Of a stretch of 64,000 nt of DNA, positions 47,791-56,545 are shown piece after piece; position 1 is the first letter of the stretch; each line of letters begins with the position of its first letter. The DNA is taken from assembly GCF_040812015.1 (NCBI RefSeq), contig NZ_JBFNXJ010000011.1, positions 1-64,000 of the forward strand, given 5' to 3'. Made by a program: the position numbers and the translations under genes. A model generated the notes under the pieces. It did not search any database. It was given only the letters and a program-made list of their open reading frames with translations, and was not told the DNA's origin. The stretch is from Chitinivorax sp. PXF-14 (GTDB lineage Bacteria; Pseudomonadota; Gammaproteobacteria; Burkholderiales; SCOH01).

Positions 47791-48918
47791 TCAAGCGACG
47801 ACGCGACCCTTGATCTTGTCCATGGGCAGGCCAAGCAGGAGCTGCTGATTCAGCAACTCCAGCAGCGGCAGCATGTCGCGCAGCAGCTCTTGCGAGAACG
47901 GCGACACTTCCTGCACACGCCCCTCCTTCAGCATGGCCAGCGCCTGCGCCAGCTCGGGCTTGACCAGCGGCGCCGGCGGAGCATCCTGCGCCAGTACGCG
48001 ATTGCCACCAGCGTCGATGGCCAGCTGCATGCGGCGCTCGGCCGTGGCAATGGCCTCTTCCGCGCTGGTGGACGGCTCGCAGTTGACGGCACCGATACTC
48101 GCCGAGAAACGCAGGATCGTGCCCTTGTAATTGATGCGGGCCCCCTCAAGCGCGGAGCGGAGGCGCTCGGCCAGGAACATCTCTTCGCCAGGACCGTTGC
48201 TGGCGGACAGCACGCCGAAGGTCGCCCCACCCAGGCGGGAGATGGTGTCCTCGCCGCGCACCTTCGATGCGAGCAGCTTGCCCAGGGCCTTCAGTATCTG
48301 GTCGGCGACCGACTGGCCGAAGATATCAGTCTGCTCGGCAAAACGGTCGAGCGTCAGCACCAGCACGATGGTGCGCTGATGATGGCGGCTGGCGTAGGCG
48401 ACGGACTGGCGAACGTTGAATTCGAGCAGGTGGCGCGTGCCGAGCCCGGTGACCGGGTCCTCGGTCGCTTTCTGGTCGAGCTCCTGCAGGCTCTCGTCGA
48501 GTGCCGCGGCGGTTTCAGCACGCAGGGCGTTGGCCGACACGCGTGCGATCAGCTCGGTGCGATCAGTGGACTTGGTGATGAAATCGCTGGCACCAAGCTC
48601 CACGGCCTTGAGCTTGATGCTCTCTTCTTCCTCGCCGGAAATGACGATCACCGGCAGCTTGCGGATATGGCTCTGCTCGGCACCGCGAACACGCTCCAGC
48701 AGGCCGAAGCCATCAAGGTTGGGCATGCCGAGGTCGGAGATCAGCACCTGGATGTTCGGCTCAGCGAGCAGGATGGACCAGGCATCTTCACCGTCGACGG
48801 CCTCGACAATGTCGAATACGCCAGCCAGATGCTTGCGGATGGTGGCGCGCACGATGCGTGAATCGTCGGCGACGAGAATACGGGGCAAGGCGGTGGAAAT
48901 ATCGTTTTCTGCGTTCAT
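47791..48918 (-). CDS. Response regulator with degenerate GGDEF domain
   Basis: The 375-residue protein has a receiver domain (residues about 13-130) with phospho-acceptor Asp62, acidic Asp18/Asp19 and Lys116, so it should be phosphorylatable. The following GGDEF domain (about 150-300) reads RGED-TIS-RLGGATF at residues 221-234. The inhibitory c-di-GMP site (RxxD, Arg221/Asp224) is intact, but the catalytic motif GGDEF has become GGATF, so cyclase activity is unlikely. A c-di-GMP-binding output is more likely. The gene is last in an operon with an alpha/beta hydrolase (12 bases upstream) and an acyl-CoA ligase. No cognate kinase is adjacent. Confidence 0.88.
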   Translation of the reverse strand: MNAENDISTALPRILVADDSRIVRATIRKHLAGVFDIVEAVDGEDAWSILLAEPNIQVLISDLGMPNLDGFGLLERVRGAEQSHIRKLPVIVISGEEEESIKLKAVELGASDFITKSTDRTELIARVSANALRAETAAALDESLQELDQKATEDPVTGLGTRHLLEFNVRQSVAYASRHHQRTIVLVLTLDRFAEQTDIFGQSVADQILKALGKLLASKVRGEDTISRLGGATFGVLSASNGPGEEMFLAERLRSALEGARINYKGTILRFSASIGAVNCEPSTSAEEAIATAERRMQLAIDAGGNRVLAQDAPPAPLVKPELAQALAMLKEGRVQEVSPFSQELLRDMLPLLELLNQQLLLGLPMDKIKGRVVA

Positions 48919-48930
48919 TGAATTGTCTGT

Positions 48931-49725
48931 TTATCGTTCTTGGAGAAAATCCAGCACCAGCCGGTTGAACACATCGGGACGCTCGAGGCACGAAGCATGG
49001 CCGCAATCGTCGATCACTGCGAGTTTAGCAGAAGGAATGCCGTCCTTCAGTACGATGGAATGGTACAGCGGCGTGAAGCGGTCGTCGCGCCCGACGATGA
49101 CCAGTGTCGCGGCGGCGATCGTGGCCAGGCGGTCGCGCACGTCGTGGCCGAGCATGCCCTTCACCAGCCGCGCCAGCGGCTGCCACGGCTGCTGTATCGA
49201 CCATTCGCGCAGCTTGGCGAGCTGCGCCGCGTTGTTGCGCAGATAGGCATCGCCAAACGTCAGCGGCAGGCTCATATCGAAACGCATACCATGCAGGCCC
49301 TGTTCGGCCGCATCGAACCAGCTGGCGCCGATGGCACGATTGACCTCGTCCGACCAGGCCAACGTGTCGGCCAGCACCAGCTTGCCGATGCGCACCGGGT
49401 GGTCCAGCGCCACATGCTGGGCCACCGCGCCGCCATAGGAGATACCGACGAGGTGCGCCACCGGGATGGCGAGCACATCGAGCAGGGCCGCCAGGTCGGC
49501 GCTGTGCTGCGCCATGGTGTAAGCCCCCTGCTCGGGCTTGCCGGACAGCAACTGGCCGCGAAAATCATAGGCCAGCACGCGAAAACCTGCCGCGAGCAGC
49601 GCCGGCACCTGCCAGCCCCAGGCCGCGGTGCTCATGGAAATGCCGTTGAGCAGCACCACGACCTCGCCGGCCTCCCCGCTCAATTCGTAATAGAGTTCAG
49701 TCCCGTTGACGGCGGCAAATGGCAT
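48931..49725 (-). CDS. Alpha/beta-hydrolase fold protein
   Basis: The 264-residue esterase-like hydrolase has an oxyanion segment NGISMSTAAWGWQ, nucleophile elbow GISYGG, acid in GRDDRFTP and histidine in DDCGHASCLERPD. It resembles the 3-oxoadipate enol-lactonase/esterase group but the substrate is unknown. A GGGAG ribosome site precedes the ATG, and only one base separates it from the ligase stop. In this operon an acyl-ester or acyl-CoA substrate is plausible (inference). Confidence 0.87.
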   Translation of the reverse strand: MPFAAVNGTELYYELSGEAGEVVVLLNGISMSTAAWGWQVPALLAAGFRVLAYDFRGQLLSGKPEQGAYTMAQHSADLAALLDVLAIPVAHLVGISYGGAVAQHVALDHPVRIGKLVLADTLAWSDEVNRAIGASWFDAAEQGLHGMRFDMSLPLTFGDAYLRNNAAQLAKLREWSIQQPWQPLARLVKGMLGHDVRDRLATIAAATLVIVGRDDRFTPLYHSIVLKDGIPSAKLAVIDDCGHASCLERPDVFNRLVLDFLQER

Positions 49726-49726
49726 G

Positions 49727-51205
49727 CTAGCTCCCTTTCAGACGACTCTTGATGACCTTGCCGGTCGGTGTTCGCGGCAGCGATGTAGCGAGCACATAGG
49801 ACTTGGGCTGCTTGTAGCGCGCGAGGCGCGCGTCGAGATAGGCCTGCAGCTCGGCCTGGTCGAATACCTGCCCTGCCCTCAGCACCAGATGCGCTTCGCC
49901 GGTCTCGCCCCAGCGTGCATCCGGGCGGCCAATCACGGCGGCCTCGGCAATGGCCGGGTGGGCCAGCAGCACGGCCTCGACCTCGGCCGGGTAGACGTTC
50001 TCGCCACCCGAGATGTACATATCCTTCTTGCGGTCGACGATCCAGGCATAGCCTTCGTCGTCGATGCGCACCAGGTCGCCGGTCTTGAACCAGTCCCCGG
50101 CGAACGCCACGGCCGTGGCCTCGGCATTCCGCCAGTAGCCGCTGCACACGGTCGGCCCGGCAAGCCACAGTTCGCCGACGGTATTGCTCGCGACGTCGGC
50201 CCCCGCCTCGTCGACGATACGCGCCCGCGTCGCAAAATTCGCGAAACCGACCGAGCCCAGCTTGCTCACCGCATCGCCTGCCGGCAGCGTGAAGCAGTTG
50301 GGGCCAACCTCGGTCAGCCCGTAGCCCTGCTTGAAGACGAGGCCACGCGCCTGGTACAGCTCGATCAGCGTGGCCGGGCATGGCGCGCCACCACTGATGC
50401 AGAAGCGGAGCGAGCTGAAGTCCGCCGTTGCAAATCCCGGCTCGCCGGCCAGCATCTGGAACATCGTCGGCACCGCAAACAGCACGCTGACCCGCTCGTC
50501 CGCGAGCAAGCTCAACACGGCAGCTGGGGCAAAGGCCGGCAGCAGCACCAGCCGGCCGCCGCGCATCAATAATGGCGTGGTCAGCACATGCAGGCCGCCG
50601 GTATGGAAGAAGGGAGTATGCACCAGCGCGCAGTCCTGGCCGCTCAAGTCCCAGCTGATGGTGGTGTTGACGGCATTCCAGTAGACCATGCGCTGGGACA
50701 GCAGCGCCCCCTTCGCTCGCCCCGTGGTGCCGGAGGTATAGAGGATCAACACCGGTGCTTCGCCGTCCACCGGCCTGCAGGCCCCGCCAGGCGCGGCCTC
50801 GCTGAGCGAGCACTGGAGCGGCGCGCAGGGCCGGGCCGCGGCAAGCGCCACGGCGATCTCGGCATGAGTGGTGTCGTGCAATAGCAGCGCCGGGTCGGCA
50901 TCCGCGACCAGCGGCGCCAGCTCGGCCGGGGTCAGGCGCGTGTTGAGCGGCACCAGGATGGCCCCGCACCGCGCGCAGGCGAACAACAGGAGCAAGGTCT
51001 CGACGCAGTTTTGCGCCAGCACCGCCACACGAGCGCCGCGCTCGATGCCGCGCAACGAGAGCCACCCCGTCACACGGTCGACCGCGTCGGCCAGCTCGCC
51101 ATACGACCAGCGCCGTCCCGACGCGACATCGACGATCGCCTCCCGCTCAGGCTCACGCCGCCAATAGGCGGGCCAGTCTCCCAGCGCAGTCGTCAACTCG
51201 GCCAT
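49727..51205 (-). CDS. AMP-dependent acyl-CoA synthetase/ligase
   Basis: The 492-residue adenylate-forming ligase has the P-loop-like LYTSGTTGRAKGALLS, GYGLTEVGP, KTGDLVRIDDEGYAWIVDRKKDMYISGGENVYPAEVE (A8 hinge region) and the C-terminal lysine in PRTPTGKVIKS. It activates a carboxylic acid as its CoA thioester; the sequence suits a medium/long-chain fatty or aromatic acid, but the substrate cannot be read. ATG at 51205 is the best start. It is first in the operon with the hydrolase and the response regulator. Confidence 0.88.
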   Translation of the reverse strand: MAELTTALGDWPAYWRREPEREAIVDVASGRRWSYGELADAVDRVTGWLSLRGIERGARVAVLAQNCVETLLLLFACARCGAILVPLNTRLTPAELAPLVADADPALLLHDTTHAEIAVALAAARPCAPLQCSLSEAAPGGACRPVDGEAPVLILYTSGTTGRAKGALLSQRMVYWNAVNTTISWDLSGQDCALVHTPFFHTGGLHVLTTPLLMRGGRLVLLPAFAPAAVLSLLADERVSVLFAVPTMFQMLAGEPGFATADFSSLRFCISGGAPCPATLIELYQARGLVFKQGYGLTEVGPNCFTLPAGDAVSKLGSVGFANFATRARIVDEAGADVASNTVGELWLAGPTVCSGYWRNAEATAVAFAGDWFKTGDLVRIDDEGYAWIVDRKKDMYISGGENVYPAEVEAVLLAHPAIAEAAVIGRPDARWGETGEAHLVLRAGQVFDQAELQAYLDARLARYKQPKSYVLATSLPRTPTGKVIKSRLKGS

Positions 51206-51274
51206 GCCGTCGCCCCTCAACGAACGCCCCGCCCCGTGCGAGCCCGCAGCCTGGGCGGCTGCCACAATGGAAAA

Positions 51275-51293
51275 CGGCGCGATGAACGCGCCG
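51275..51293 (-). terminator. Rho-independent terminator of aroG
   Basis: CGGCGCG-ATGAA-CGCGCCG with a T run on the minus strand, 12 bases beyond the aroG stop at 51305. Confidence 0.8.
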
Positions 51294-51304
51294 CTAGACT
51301 TGGC

Positions 51305-52372
51305 TTACTGGGCGCAGAACTTGGCTCGCCGCTCGCGTACCGCTGTGGCCAGCTGCCGCAGGGCCGCCTCGGTGTCGTCCCAGCCGATGCAGGCATCGGT
51401 GATACTCTGGCCGTAGCACAGCTCCTTGCCTGGGAGCAGGTCCTGGCGGCCTTCCACCAGATGGCTCTCGATCATCACGCCGAACACGCGCTTTTCACCC
51501 ATGACGATCTGCTGCGCGACATCGGTGCTGACTTCCATCTGACGACGGTAGTCCTTGCGGCTGTTGGCATGGCTGAAGTCGATCATCAGCTTGGGCGTCA
51601 GACCAACCTTTTCGAGCTCCTTGGCAGCCTGGTCGACACTGCCTGCGTCGTAGTTGGGCTCCTTGCCGCCACGCAGGATGACGTGGCAGTCCGGGTTGCC
51701 GGTCGTCGACACGATGGCCGAGTGGCCGAGCTTGGTGACCGACAGGAAATGGTGCGGCACCTGGGCGGCGCGAATCGCATCGACGGCGATCTTGAGGTTG
51801 CCGTCGGTGCCGTTCTTGAAACCGACCGGACACGACAGGCCGGACGACAGCTCGCGGTGAACCTGAGATTCGGTGGTACGCGCACCGATCGCGCCCCAGC
51901 TGATCAGGTCGGCGAAATACTGCGGCGAGATCATGTCGAGGAATTCGGTGCCGGCGGGCACGCCGAGCTCGTTGATGCGCAGCAACAATTTGCGTGCGGC
52001 GCGCAGGCCGTCGTTGATCTCGTAGCTATCGTCGAGGTAGGGGTCATTGATCAGCCCCTTCCAGCCCACCGTGGTGCGCGGCTTTTCGAAATACACGCGC
52101 ATGACGACTTCGAGATCCTCGCTGAGCTCGTCACGCAGCACCTTGAGGCGTTGCGCGTATTCGATGGCGGCGTCGGTGTCGTGAATCGAGCATGGGCCGA
52201 TGATCACCAGCAGGCGGTCGTCCTGATCGCACAGCAGGCGGTGAATCGAGTGGCGGGCGTTGAATACCGTGTTGGACGCATCCTCGGTGATCGGGTTGGT
52301 TTCGATCAGGTAGACGGGTGGCGTCAACTCCTTGATTTCTTTGATATGAATATCGTCTGTTCTACGTTTCAT
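51305..52372 (-). CDS. aroG: 3-deoxy-7-phosphoheptulonate synthase (AroG-type DAHP synthase)
   Basis: The 355-residue enzyme condenses phosphoenolpyruvate and erythrose 4-phosphate, the first step of aromatic amino-acid synthesis. It belongs to the short type I alpha class: IIGPCSIHDTDAAIEYA, RVYFEKPRTTVGWKGLINDP, GARTTESQVHRELSSG, and MIDFSHANSRKD. Which aromatic amino acid inhibits it cannot be read. The GntR gene upstream is on the same strand but separated by over 100 bases. Confidence 0.94.
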   Translation of the reverse strand: MKRRTDDIHIKEIKELTPPVYLIETNPITEDASNTVFNARHSIHRLLCDQDDRLLVIIGPCSIHDTDAAIEYAQRLKVLRDELSEDLEVVMRVYFEKPRTTVGWKGLINDPYLDDSYEINDGLRAARKLLLRINELGVPAGTEFLDMISPQYFADLISWGAIGARTTESQVHRELSSGLSCPVGFKNGTDGNLKIAVDAIRAAQVPHHFLSVTKLGHSAIVSTTGNPDCHVILRGGKEPNYDAGSVDQAAKELEKVGLTPKLMIDFSHANSRKDYRRQMEVSTDVAQQIVMGEKRVFGVMIESHLVEGRQDLLPGKELCYGQSITDACIGWDDTEAALRQLATAVRERRAKFCAQ

Positions 52373-52480
52373 AAAGACTACTTCTTACTGTTTTGGATGG
52401 ATGTCCCGGACAGAAGTGCCAAGGCTGGGTCCGATTATGACAGGAGGCTCGCAATTTTGCACTGCAATATTCGATTTTAT

Positions 52481-52497
52481 GCGCAATATTATTGCGC
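52481..52497. promoter_or_regulatory. Palindrome at the 3' end of the GntR gene
   Basis: GCGCAAT-ATT-ATTGCGC is a perfect 7+3+7 inverted repeat that overlaps the last codons of the GntR gene. Several further GCAAT-like copies lie just beyond (52451-52480). It could be an operator for aroG transcription or a weak terminator; no function is shown. Confidence 0.35.
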
Positions 52498-53154
52498 GTC
52501 GCGCCCACGCAGGGCCTTGAGTGCCAGCTCGTATTGCTGGTGGCCGATGTGCTCGACAACCGCCGCAGCGCCTTGTGCATCGCGCTTGTACATGTAGTCC
52601 ATGATCTGCATGAAGGACTCGTACAGCCGCGTCAGCTCGCTCTTGCCGCGACGGAACACCAGGTAAGCCGCGCGCTTGCCGGACGGCAGCAGGTCTTCGA
52701 GCACCTGCACCATGAAAGGGTTGTTGGCGAACGGATAGATCAGCGACAGGAACTTGGACAGTGCGTCGTAGAATTTCTCGAGATCGTTCTTCTCGGCAAA
52801 CTCGCCCATCTCCTTGATCAGGCCGAGAAACTGCTCGAGATCCTCGTCGGCCCACATGGTGGCGGCGTTGAACGCGACCTGCTTGAGCAGCAGGAACCAC
52901 AGCTCATACAGGCTCTTGAGCTCGTACTCGGTCATCTCGGCGACCACCGCACCACGCCGCGGCAGTATCTGGATCAGGTGGCGGCGTTCGAGAATCAGCA
53001 ACGCCTCGCGCACCGAGCCACGGCTGACGTTGAGCTCGCCTGCGATGCGCAGCTCCTGGATGCGGTCGCCCGCTTTCAAATGGCCGGTAATGATCTGGTG
53101 GCCGAGGTATTGTGCGATCTGTTCTGTCAGCGAATCGTTGGGAATGAAGGTCAT
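52489..53154 (-). CDS. GntR-family regulator, FCD subfamily
   Basis: The 221-residue regulator has a winged helix-turn-helix (residues about 6-70, GDRIQELRIAGELNVSRGSVREALLILERRHLI) and a C-terminal all-helical FCD ligand domain (about 80-215). FCD proteins bind carboxylic acids, often through metal; the usual metal residues are not obvious here. No adjacent catabolic gene is clear: aroG lies downstream on the same strand and a DMT transporter is divergent. Confidence 0.88.
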   Translation of the reverse strand: MTFIPNDSLTEQIAQYLGHQIITGHLKAGDRIQELRIAGELNVSRGSVREALLILERRHLIQILPRRGAVVAEMTEYELKSLYELWFLLLKQVAFNAATMWADEDLEQFLGLIKEMGEFAEKNDLEKFYDALSKFLSLIYPFANNPFMVQVLEDLLPSGKRAAYLVFRRGKSELTRLYESFMQIMDYMYKRDAQGAAAVVEHIGHQQYELALKALRGRDAQ

Positions 53155-53395
53155 GACGGCAATCGGTCCTGTTCCGCTCGCGGCGGATATATTGTTGTAC
53201 TTGGCTCCCGGTTCGCCGGATAAGGCTGTGGCCGAGTCAGGGCATGGTTTGTCACCAAGCCGTCACTTTGCCCGATTATGGCGCAATGATCAATTGTTGA
53301 ACAATTAGCCAAATCTAATGCCGCATGCTCCCAAACGGTGCCAACCCGTCTGCGCGCCGCTACAATCGGCTTCCCTCCTCGCGCAACAGGCCGCC

Positions 53396-54280
53396 GTGCA
53401 TAACCGCCACACCCTTTCCTACCTGCTGCTGACGCTCACCGCGCTATTCTGGTCGGGCAACTATGTCGTCGCCCGCGCGACCCATGCCGCCATCGCACCG
53501 ATGACGCTTTCCTTCGTGCGCTGGAGCATCGCGCTCGCCGTGCTCGCGCCGTTTGCTGCGGGCCGCGCCTGGCGCCAGCGCGAGCGTTATCGCCAGCACG
53601 GGTGGCGCATACTCGTGCTGGCGGTGATCGGCATCGCAGGCTTCAACAGTCTGGTCTATGCCGGGCTGCAATACACGACGGCGACCAATGGCGTGCTGTT
53701 GAATTCCTTTATTCCGATCCTCATCGTGTTGATCGGCTGGCTGTTCATGCGCCAGCCGCTGGGCGGCCTGCAGCTGCTTGGGATCGCTGCGTCGTTCTGT
53801 GGCGTCGTGTTGATCGTCAGCCACGCGGAGCTCGCCACGCTGCTGCACCTGTCGTTCAATCACGGAGATATGCTGATCTTCGTGGCCGTGGTGTGCTGGG
53901 CCGTGTACACCGTGCTGCTGCGCGGCCTCCCGGCCGACATCGACCGGCTTGGCCTGCTCACCCTGCTGGTGGCCATCGGCTGGCTGGTCCTGTGCATCCC
54001 GTTCGCGCTGGAGCTGGCGGCGGGGCGCTACACGGCGATCAATCTGCCCAACACGCTGGCCTTCCTGTATGTCGGCCTGTTTCCTTCCGTGCTGGCTTAC
54101 TGGTTCTACAACAAGGGCGTTGCGGATGTCGGGCCAGCCCGTGCCGGCACCTTCATCCACCTGATGCCGGCTTTCGGCTCGGTGCTCGCGATGCTGTTCC
54201 TGGGCGAGACCTTTCATCTCTATCACGTGCTGGGCATTGCCCTGATTTTCACCGGTATCGGCCTCAGCTCGCGGCACTGA
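53396..54280 (+). CDS. EamA-family (DMT) transporter
   Basis: The 294-residue inner-membrane transporter has two EamA repeats and about ten helices (LTALFWSGNYVVARA at the start; GMLIF/VCWAVYTVLLRG-like second repeat start; AYWFYNKGVADVGPA). A TACAAT -10-like box at about 53361 lies downstream of the first possible ATG (53318), so GTG 53396, with CAGG upstream, is the more likely start. The substrate is unknown. Confidence 0.85.
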   Translation: MHNRHTLSYLLLTLTALFWSGNYVVARATHAAIAPMTLSFVRWSIALAVLAPFAAGRAWRQRERYRQHGWRILVLAVIGIAGFNSLVYAGLQYTTATNGVLLNSFIPILIVLIGWLFMRQPLGGLQLLGIAASFCGVVLIVSHAELATLLHLSFNHGDMLIFVAVVCWAVYTVLLRGLPADIDRLGLLTLLVAIGWLVLCIPFALELAAGRYTAINLPNTLAFLYVGLFPSVLAYWFYNKGVADVGPARAGTFIHLMPAFGSVLAMLFLGETFHLYHVLGIALIFTGIGLSSRH

Positions 54281-54370
54281 GCTCGCACCACCGGGCCGCC
54301 GATTTGGGCCTGGGTGCCGAGCCGTGTCAAAATCTGGAGATCGGCCCCCTGCCCGTCGAGGATCAACTGC

Positions 54371-55057
54371 ATGCATATTCTTGCCCATCGGGGCTATCAC
54401 GCGGCCCTGCCGGAAAATACCATGGATGCGTTTGAAGCCGCGCTGACACTCGGCTTCGAAGGCATCGAAACCGATGTCCGACTATCGCGCGACGCGGAGC
54501 TGGTGTTGTTCCACAACCGGGTGGCGCCCAACGGCGTGGCGGTGGCCGACCTGACCCATGCCGAGCTGCAGCAGGCAGTGGGCTACGCCGTACCGCGCCT
54601 CGACGAAGCACTGGATGCGTTTTCCTGCGCCTTCTGGAATATCGAGCTCAAGGTGCCGGCAGCGCAAGCGGCCACGATCGCCACGCTGAAGCGCTACCAG
54701 CACAGCCGCCGCCTGTTGCTGACATCGTTTCGGCACGATGTGGTGCTGGCATGCGCCCATGAGCTGTCGATCGATTGCGGCTTCCTCTCAGCCCACCGCC
54801 CGGCGGCACTCAACAGCCTGGCCCATGCGGCGCTGCACGAGCCGCGGCTGCGGACCTTCGTCTGGGATTACGAAATCCTCGATTCAGGCCTGCTGGAGAT
54901 GGCCAACACCATCGGCTTCCGTAACTATGTCTACGGTGCCCACACCCAGGCCGAGCACGAGCTGTGCGCCTCGCTGGGCGTACATGGCGTCATCACCGAT
55001 CACCCTGAATTCGTCAAGCTGCCCCAGCGCGGCCTGCACTCGCAAACCCGTCACTGA
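54371..55057 (+). CDS. Glycerophosphodiester phosphodiesterase family protein
   Basis: The 228-residue cytoplasmic TIM-barrel enzyme hydrolyses glycerophosphodiesters to glycerol 3-phosphate and an alcohol. Motifs visible are HRGYHAALPENTMDAFEAA, IETDVRLSRDAELVLFHN and a C-terminal GVITDHPEF. It lacks a signal peptide. GAGGA upstream supports ATG 54371 over the longer frame. An aminotransferase gene follows after eleven bases, probably in one operon. Confidence 0.9.
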   Translation: MHILAHRGYHAALPENTMDAFEAALTLGFEGIETDVRLSRDAELVLFHNRVAPNGVAVADLTHAELQQAVGYAVPRLDEALDAFSCAFWNIELKVPAAQAATIATLKRYQHSRRLLLTSFRHDVVLACAHELSIDCGFLSAHRPAALNSLAHAALHEPRLRTFVWDYEILDSGLLEMANTIGFRNYVYGAHTQAEHELCASLGVHGVITDHPEFVKLPQRGLHSQTRH

Positions 55058-55068
55058 GCCCCATCGCC

Positions 55069-56238
55069 ATGAGCCCACGCATCGCCGACCGCATGAACCA
55101 TATCGAGCCCTTCCACGTGATGGCATTGCTGGCGCGCGCCAAGGAGCTGGAAGCGGAAGGCCATGACGTGATCCACATGGAAATCGGCGAGCCGGATTTC
55201 CCGACACCCCGGCCGATCGTCGAGGCCGGGCGGCAGGCATTGGCCGATGGCCACACCTTCTACACACCGGCGCTCGGCATCGCCGCGCTGCGGGAGACCA
55301 TCGCCGGCTTCTACCAGCAGCACTATGGCGTAGCGATCGACCCGGCACGCGTGGTGGTCACGCCGGGCGCCTCGGGTGCGCTGCAGCTAGCGCTGGGGGT
55401 GCTGATCAACCCTGGCGACGAAATCCTGCTGGCCGACCCGACCTACCCCTGCAACCGTCATTTCATTCGTATGTTCGAGGGCGTGCCGCACACCATCGCC
55501 GTCGGCCCGCAGCATCGTTTCCAGCTCACCGCCGAGCAGGTCAGGGAACACTGGAACGAGCGCACAGCGGGCGTGATGCTGGCGTCGCCGGCCAATCCCA
55601 CCGGCACTCTGGTGCCCGCCGCCGAAATGCGCGCCATCGCGGCCGAGGTTCGCCAACGGCGCGCGGCATTGATCGTCGACGAGATCTATCAAGGCCTCGT
55701 CTACGAGCAGCCGGACGCGACAGTATTGACCTGCGACGGCGACGCCTTCGTCATCAACAGTTTCTCGAAGTACTTCCAGATGACCGGCTGGCGCCTGGGC
55801 TGGCTGATCGCGCCCGAGCCCTATCTGCCGGCCATCGAGAAGCTGGCCATGAATGTATTCCTGTCGGCATCGGCCCCCGCGCAATATGCGGCGCTGGCCG
55901 CGTTCACCCCGGAGACGAGGTCGATACTGGAAGCGCGTCGGGCCGAGTTTCGCGTGCGGCGCGACTACCTGGTACAGGCACTGCAGCAGATCGGCCTGAC
56001 GGTGCCCGTCCAGCCCGATGGCGCCTTCTACGTGTATGCAGACTGCTCCGCGCTGGCCCAAGACAGCGAAACCTTCGCACGCGAGCTGCTGGAGGCCGCA
56101 CACGTGGCCGTGACGCCGGGCCGTGATTTTGGTGGCGCGGAGCCGGGGCGTTATCTCCGTTTCGCCTACACCACCTCGATTGAACGCATGGGCGTGGCGC
56201 TTGATCGAATCAGTAGATTTGTTTCGTCAAATATATAA
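55069..56238 (+). CDS. Class I/II pyridoxal-phosphate aminotransferase
   Basis: The 389-residue fold-type I aminotransferase has the PLP lysine in NSFSKYFQMTGWRLGW, GEPDFPTPRP near the N terminus, TPGASGAL for phosphate binding, SPANPTGT, and an arginine in RYLRFAY near the C terminus. It belongs to the broad aspartate/aromatic aminotransferase group; the amino donor cannot be fixed from sequence. Confidence 0.9.
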   Translation: MSPRIADRMNHIEPFHVMALLARAKELEAEGHDVIHMEIGEPDFPTPRPIVEAGRQALADGHTFYTPALGIAALRETIAGFYQQHYGVAIDPARVVVTPGASGALQLALGVLINPGDEILLADPTYPCNRHFIRMFEGVPHTIAVGPQHRFQLTAEQVREHWNERTAGVMLASPANPTGTLVPAAEMRAIAAEVRQRRAALIVDEIYQGLVYEQPDATVLTCDGDAFVINSFSKYFQMTGWRLGWLIAPEPYLPAIEKLAMNVFLSASAPAQYAALAAFTPETRSILEARRAEFRVRRDYLVQALQQIGLTVPVQPDGAFYVYADCSALAQDSETFARELLEAAHVAVTPGRDFGGAEPGRYLRFAYTTSIERMGVALDRISRFVSSNI

Positions 56239-56307
56239 AATCTCGCCCAACGAGTATTTCTACTTGCTAATCAGCCAGATAGCAAAATGCTCTTTGCATT
56301 AAAAATA

Positions 56308-56337
56308 TTGAATATTAGCTCTAATCCGGTTTAAAAT
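56308..56337 (+). promoter_or_regulatory. Sigma-70-like promoter for the 547-residue protein gene
   Basis: TTGAAT (56308-56313) and TAAAAT (56332-56337) are 18 bases apart in an AT-rich island of the otherwise GC-rich 307-base gap. Transcription from here would give a leader of about 200 bases before the gene at 56546, with no other gene seen in the gap. Confidence 0.5.
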
Positions 56338-56545
56338 CGGGTCACGCCTCGCGCTGCCTACCAAGCGGCCGGAACACGATATCGGCCGATACCCAGGCGG
56401 CCCCACCGGTATGGGCCGGCAATCCCATGCATGACACCATTCGACACGCGCTCACGGTCGCCACGTTGCACGCCAGGCATCGATCGGGAGCGGGAACACA
56501 AGCCGCACCAGACAAGCGGCACGAGAAATAGAGAAAGGCCGACAG

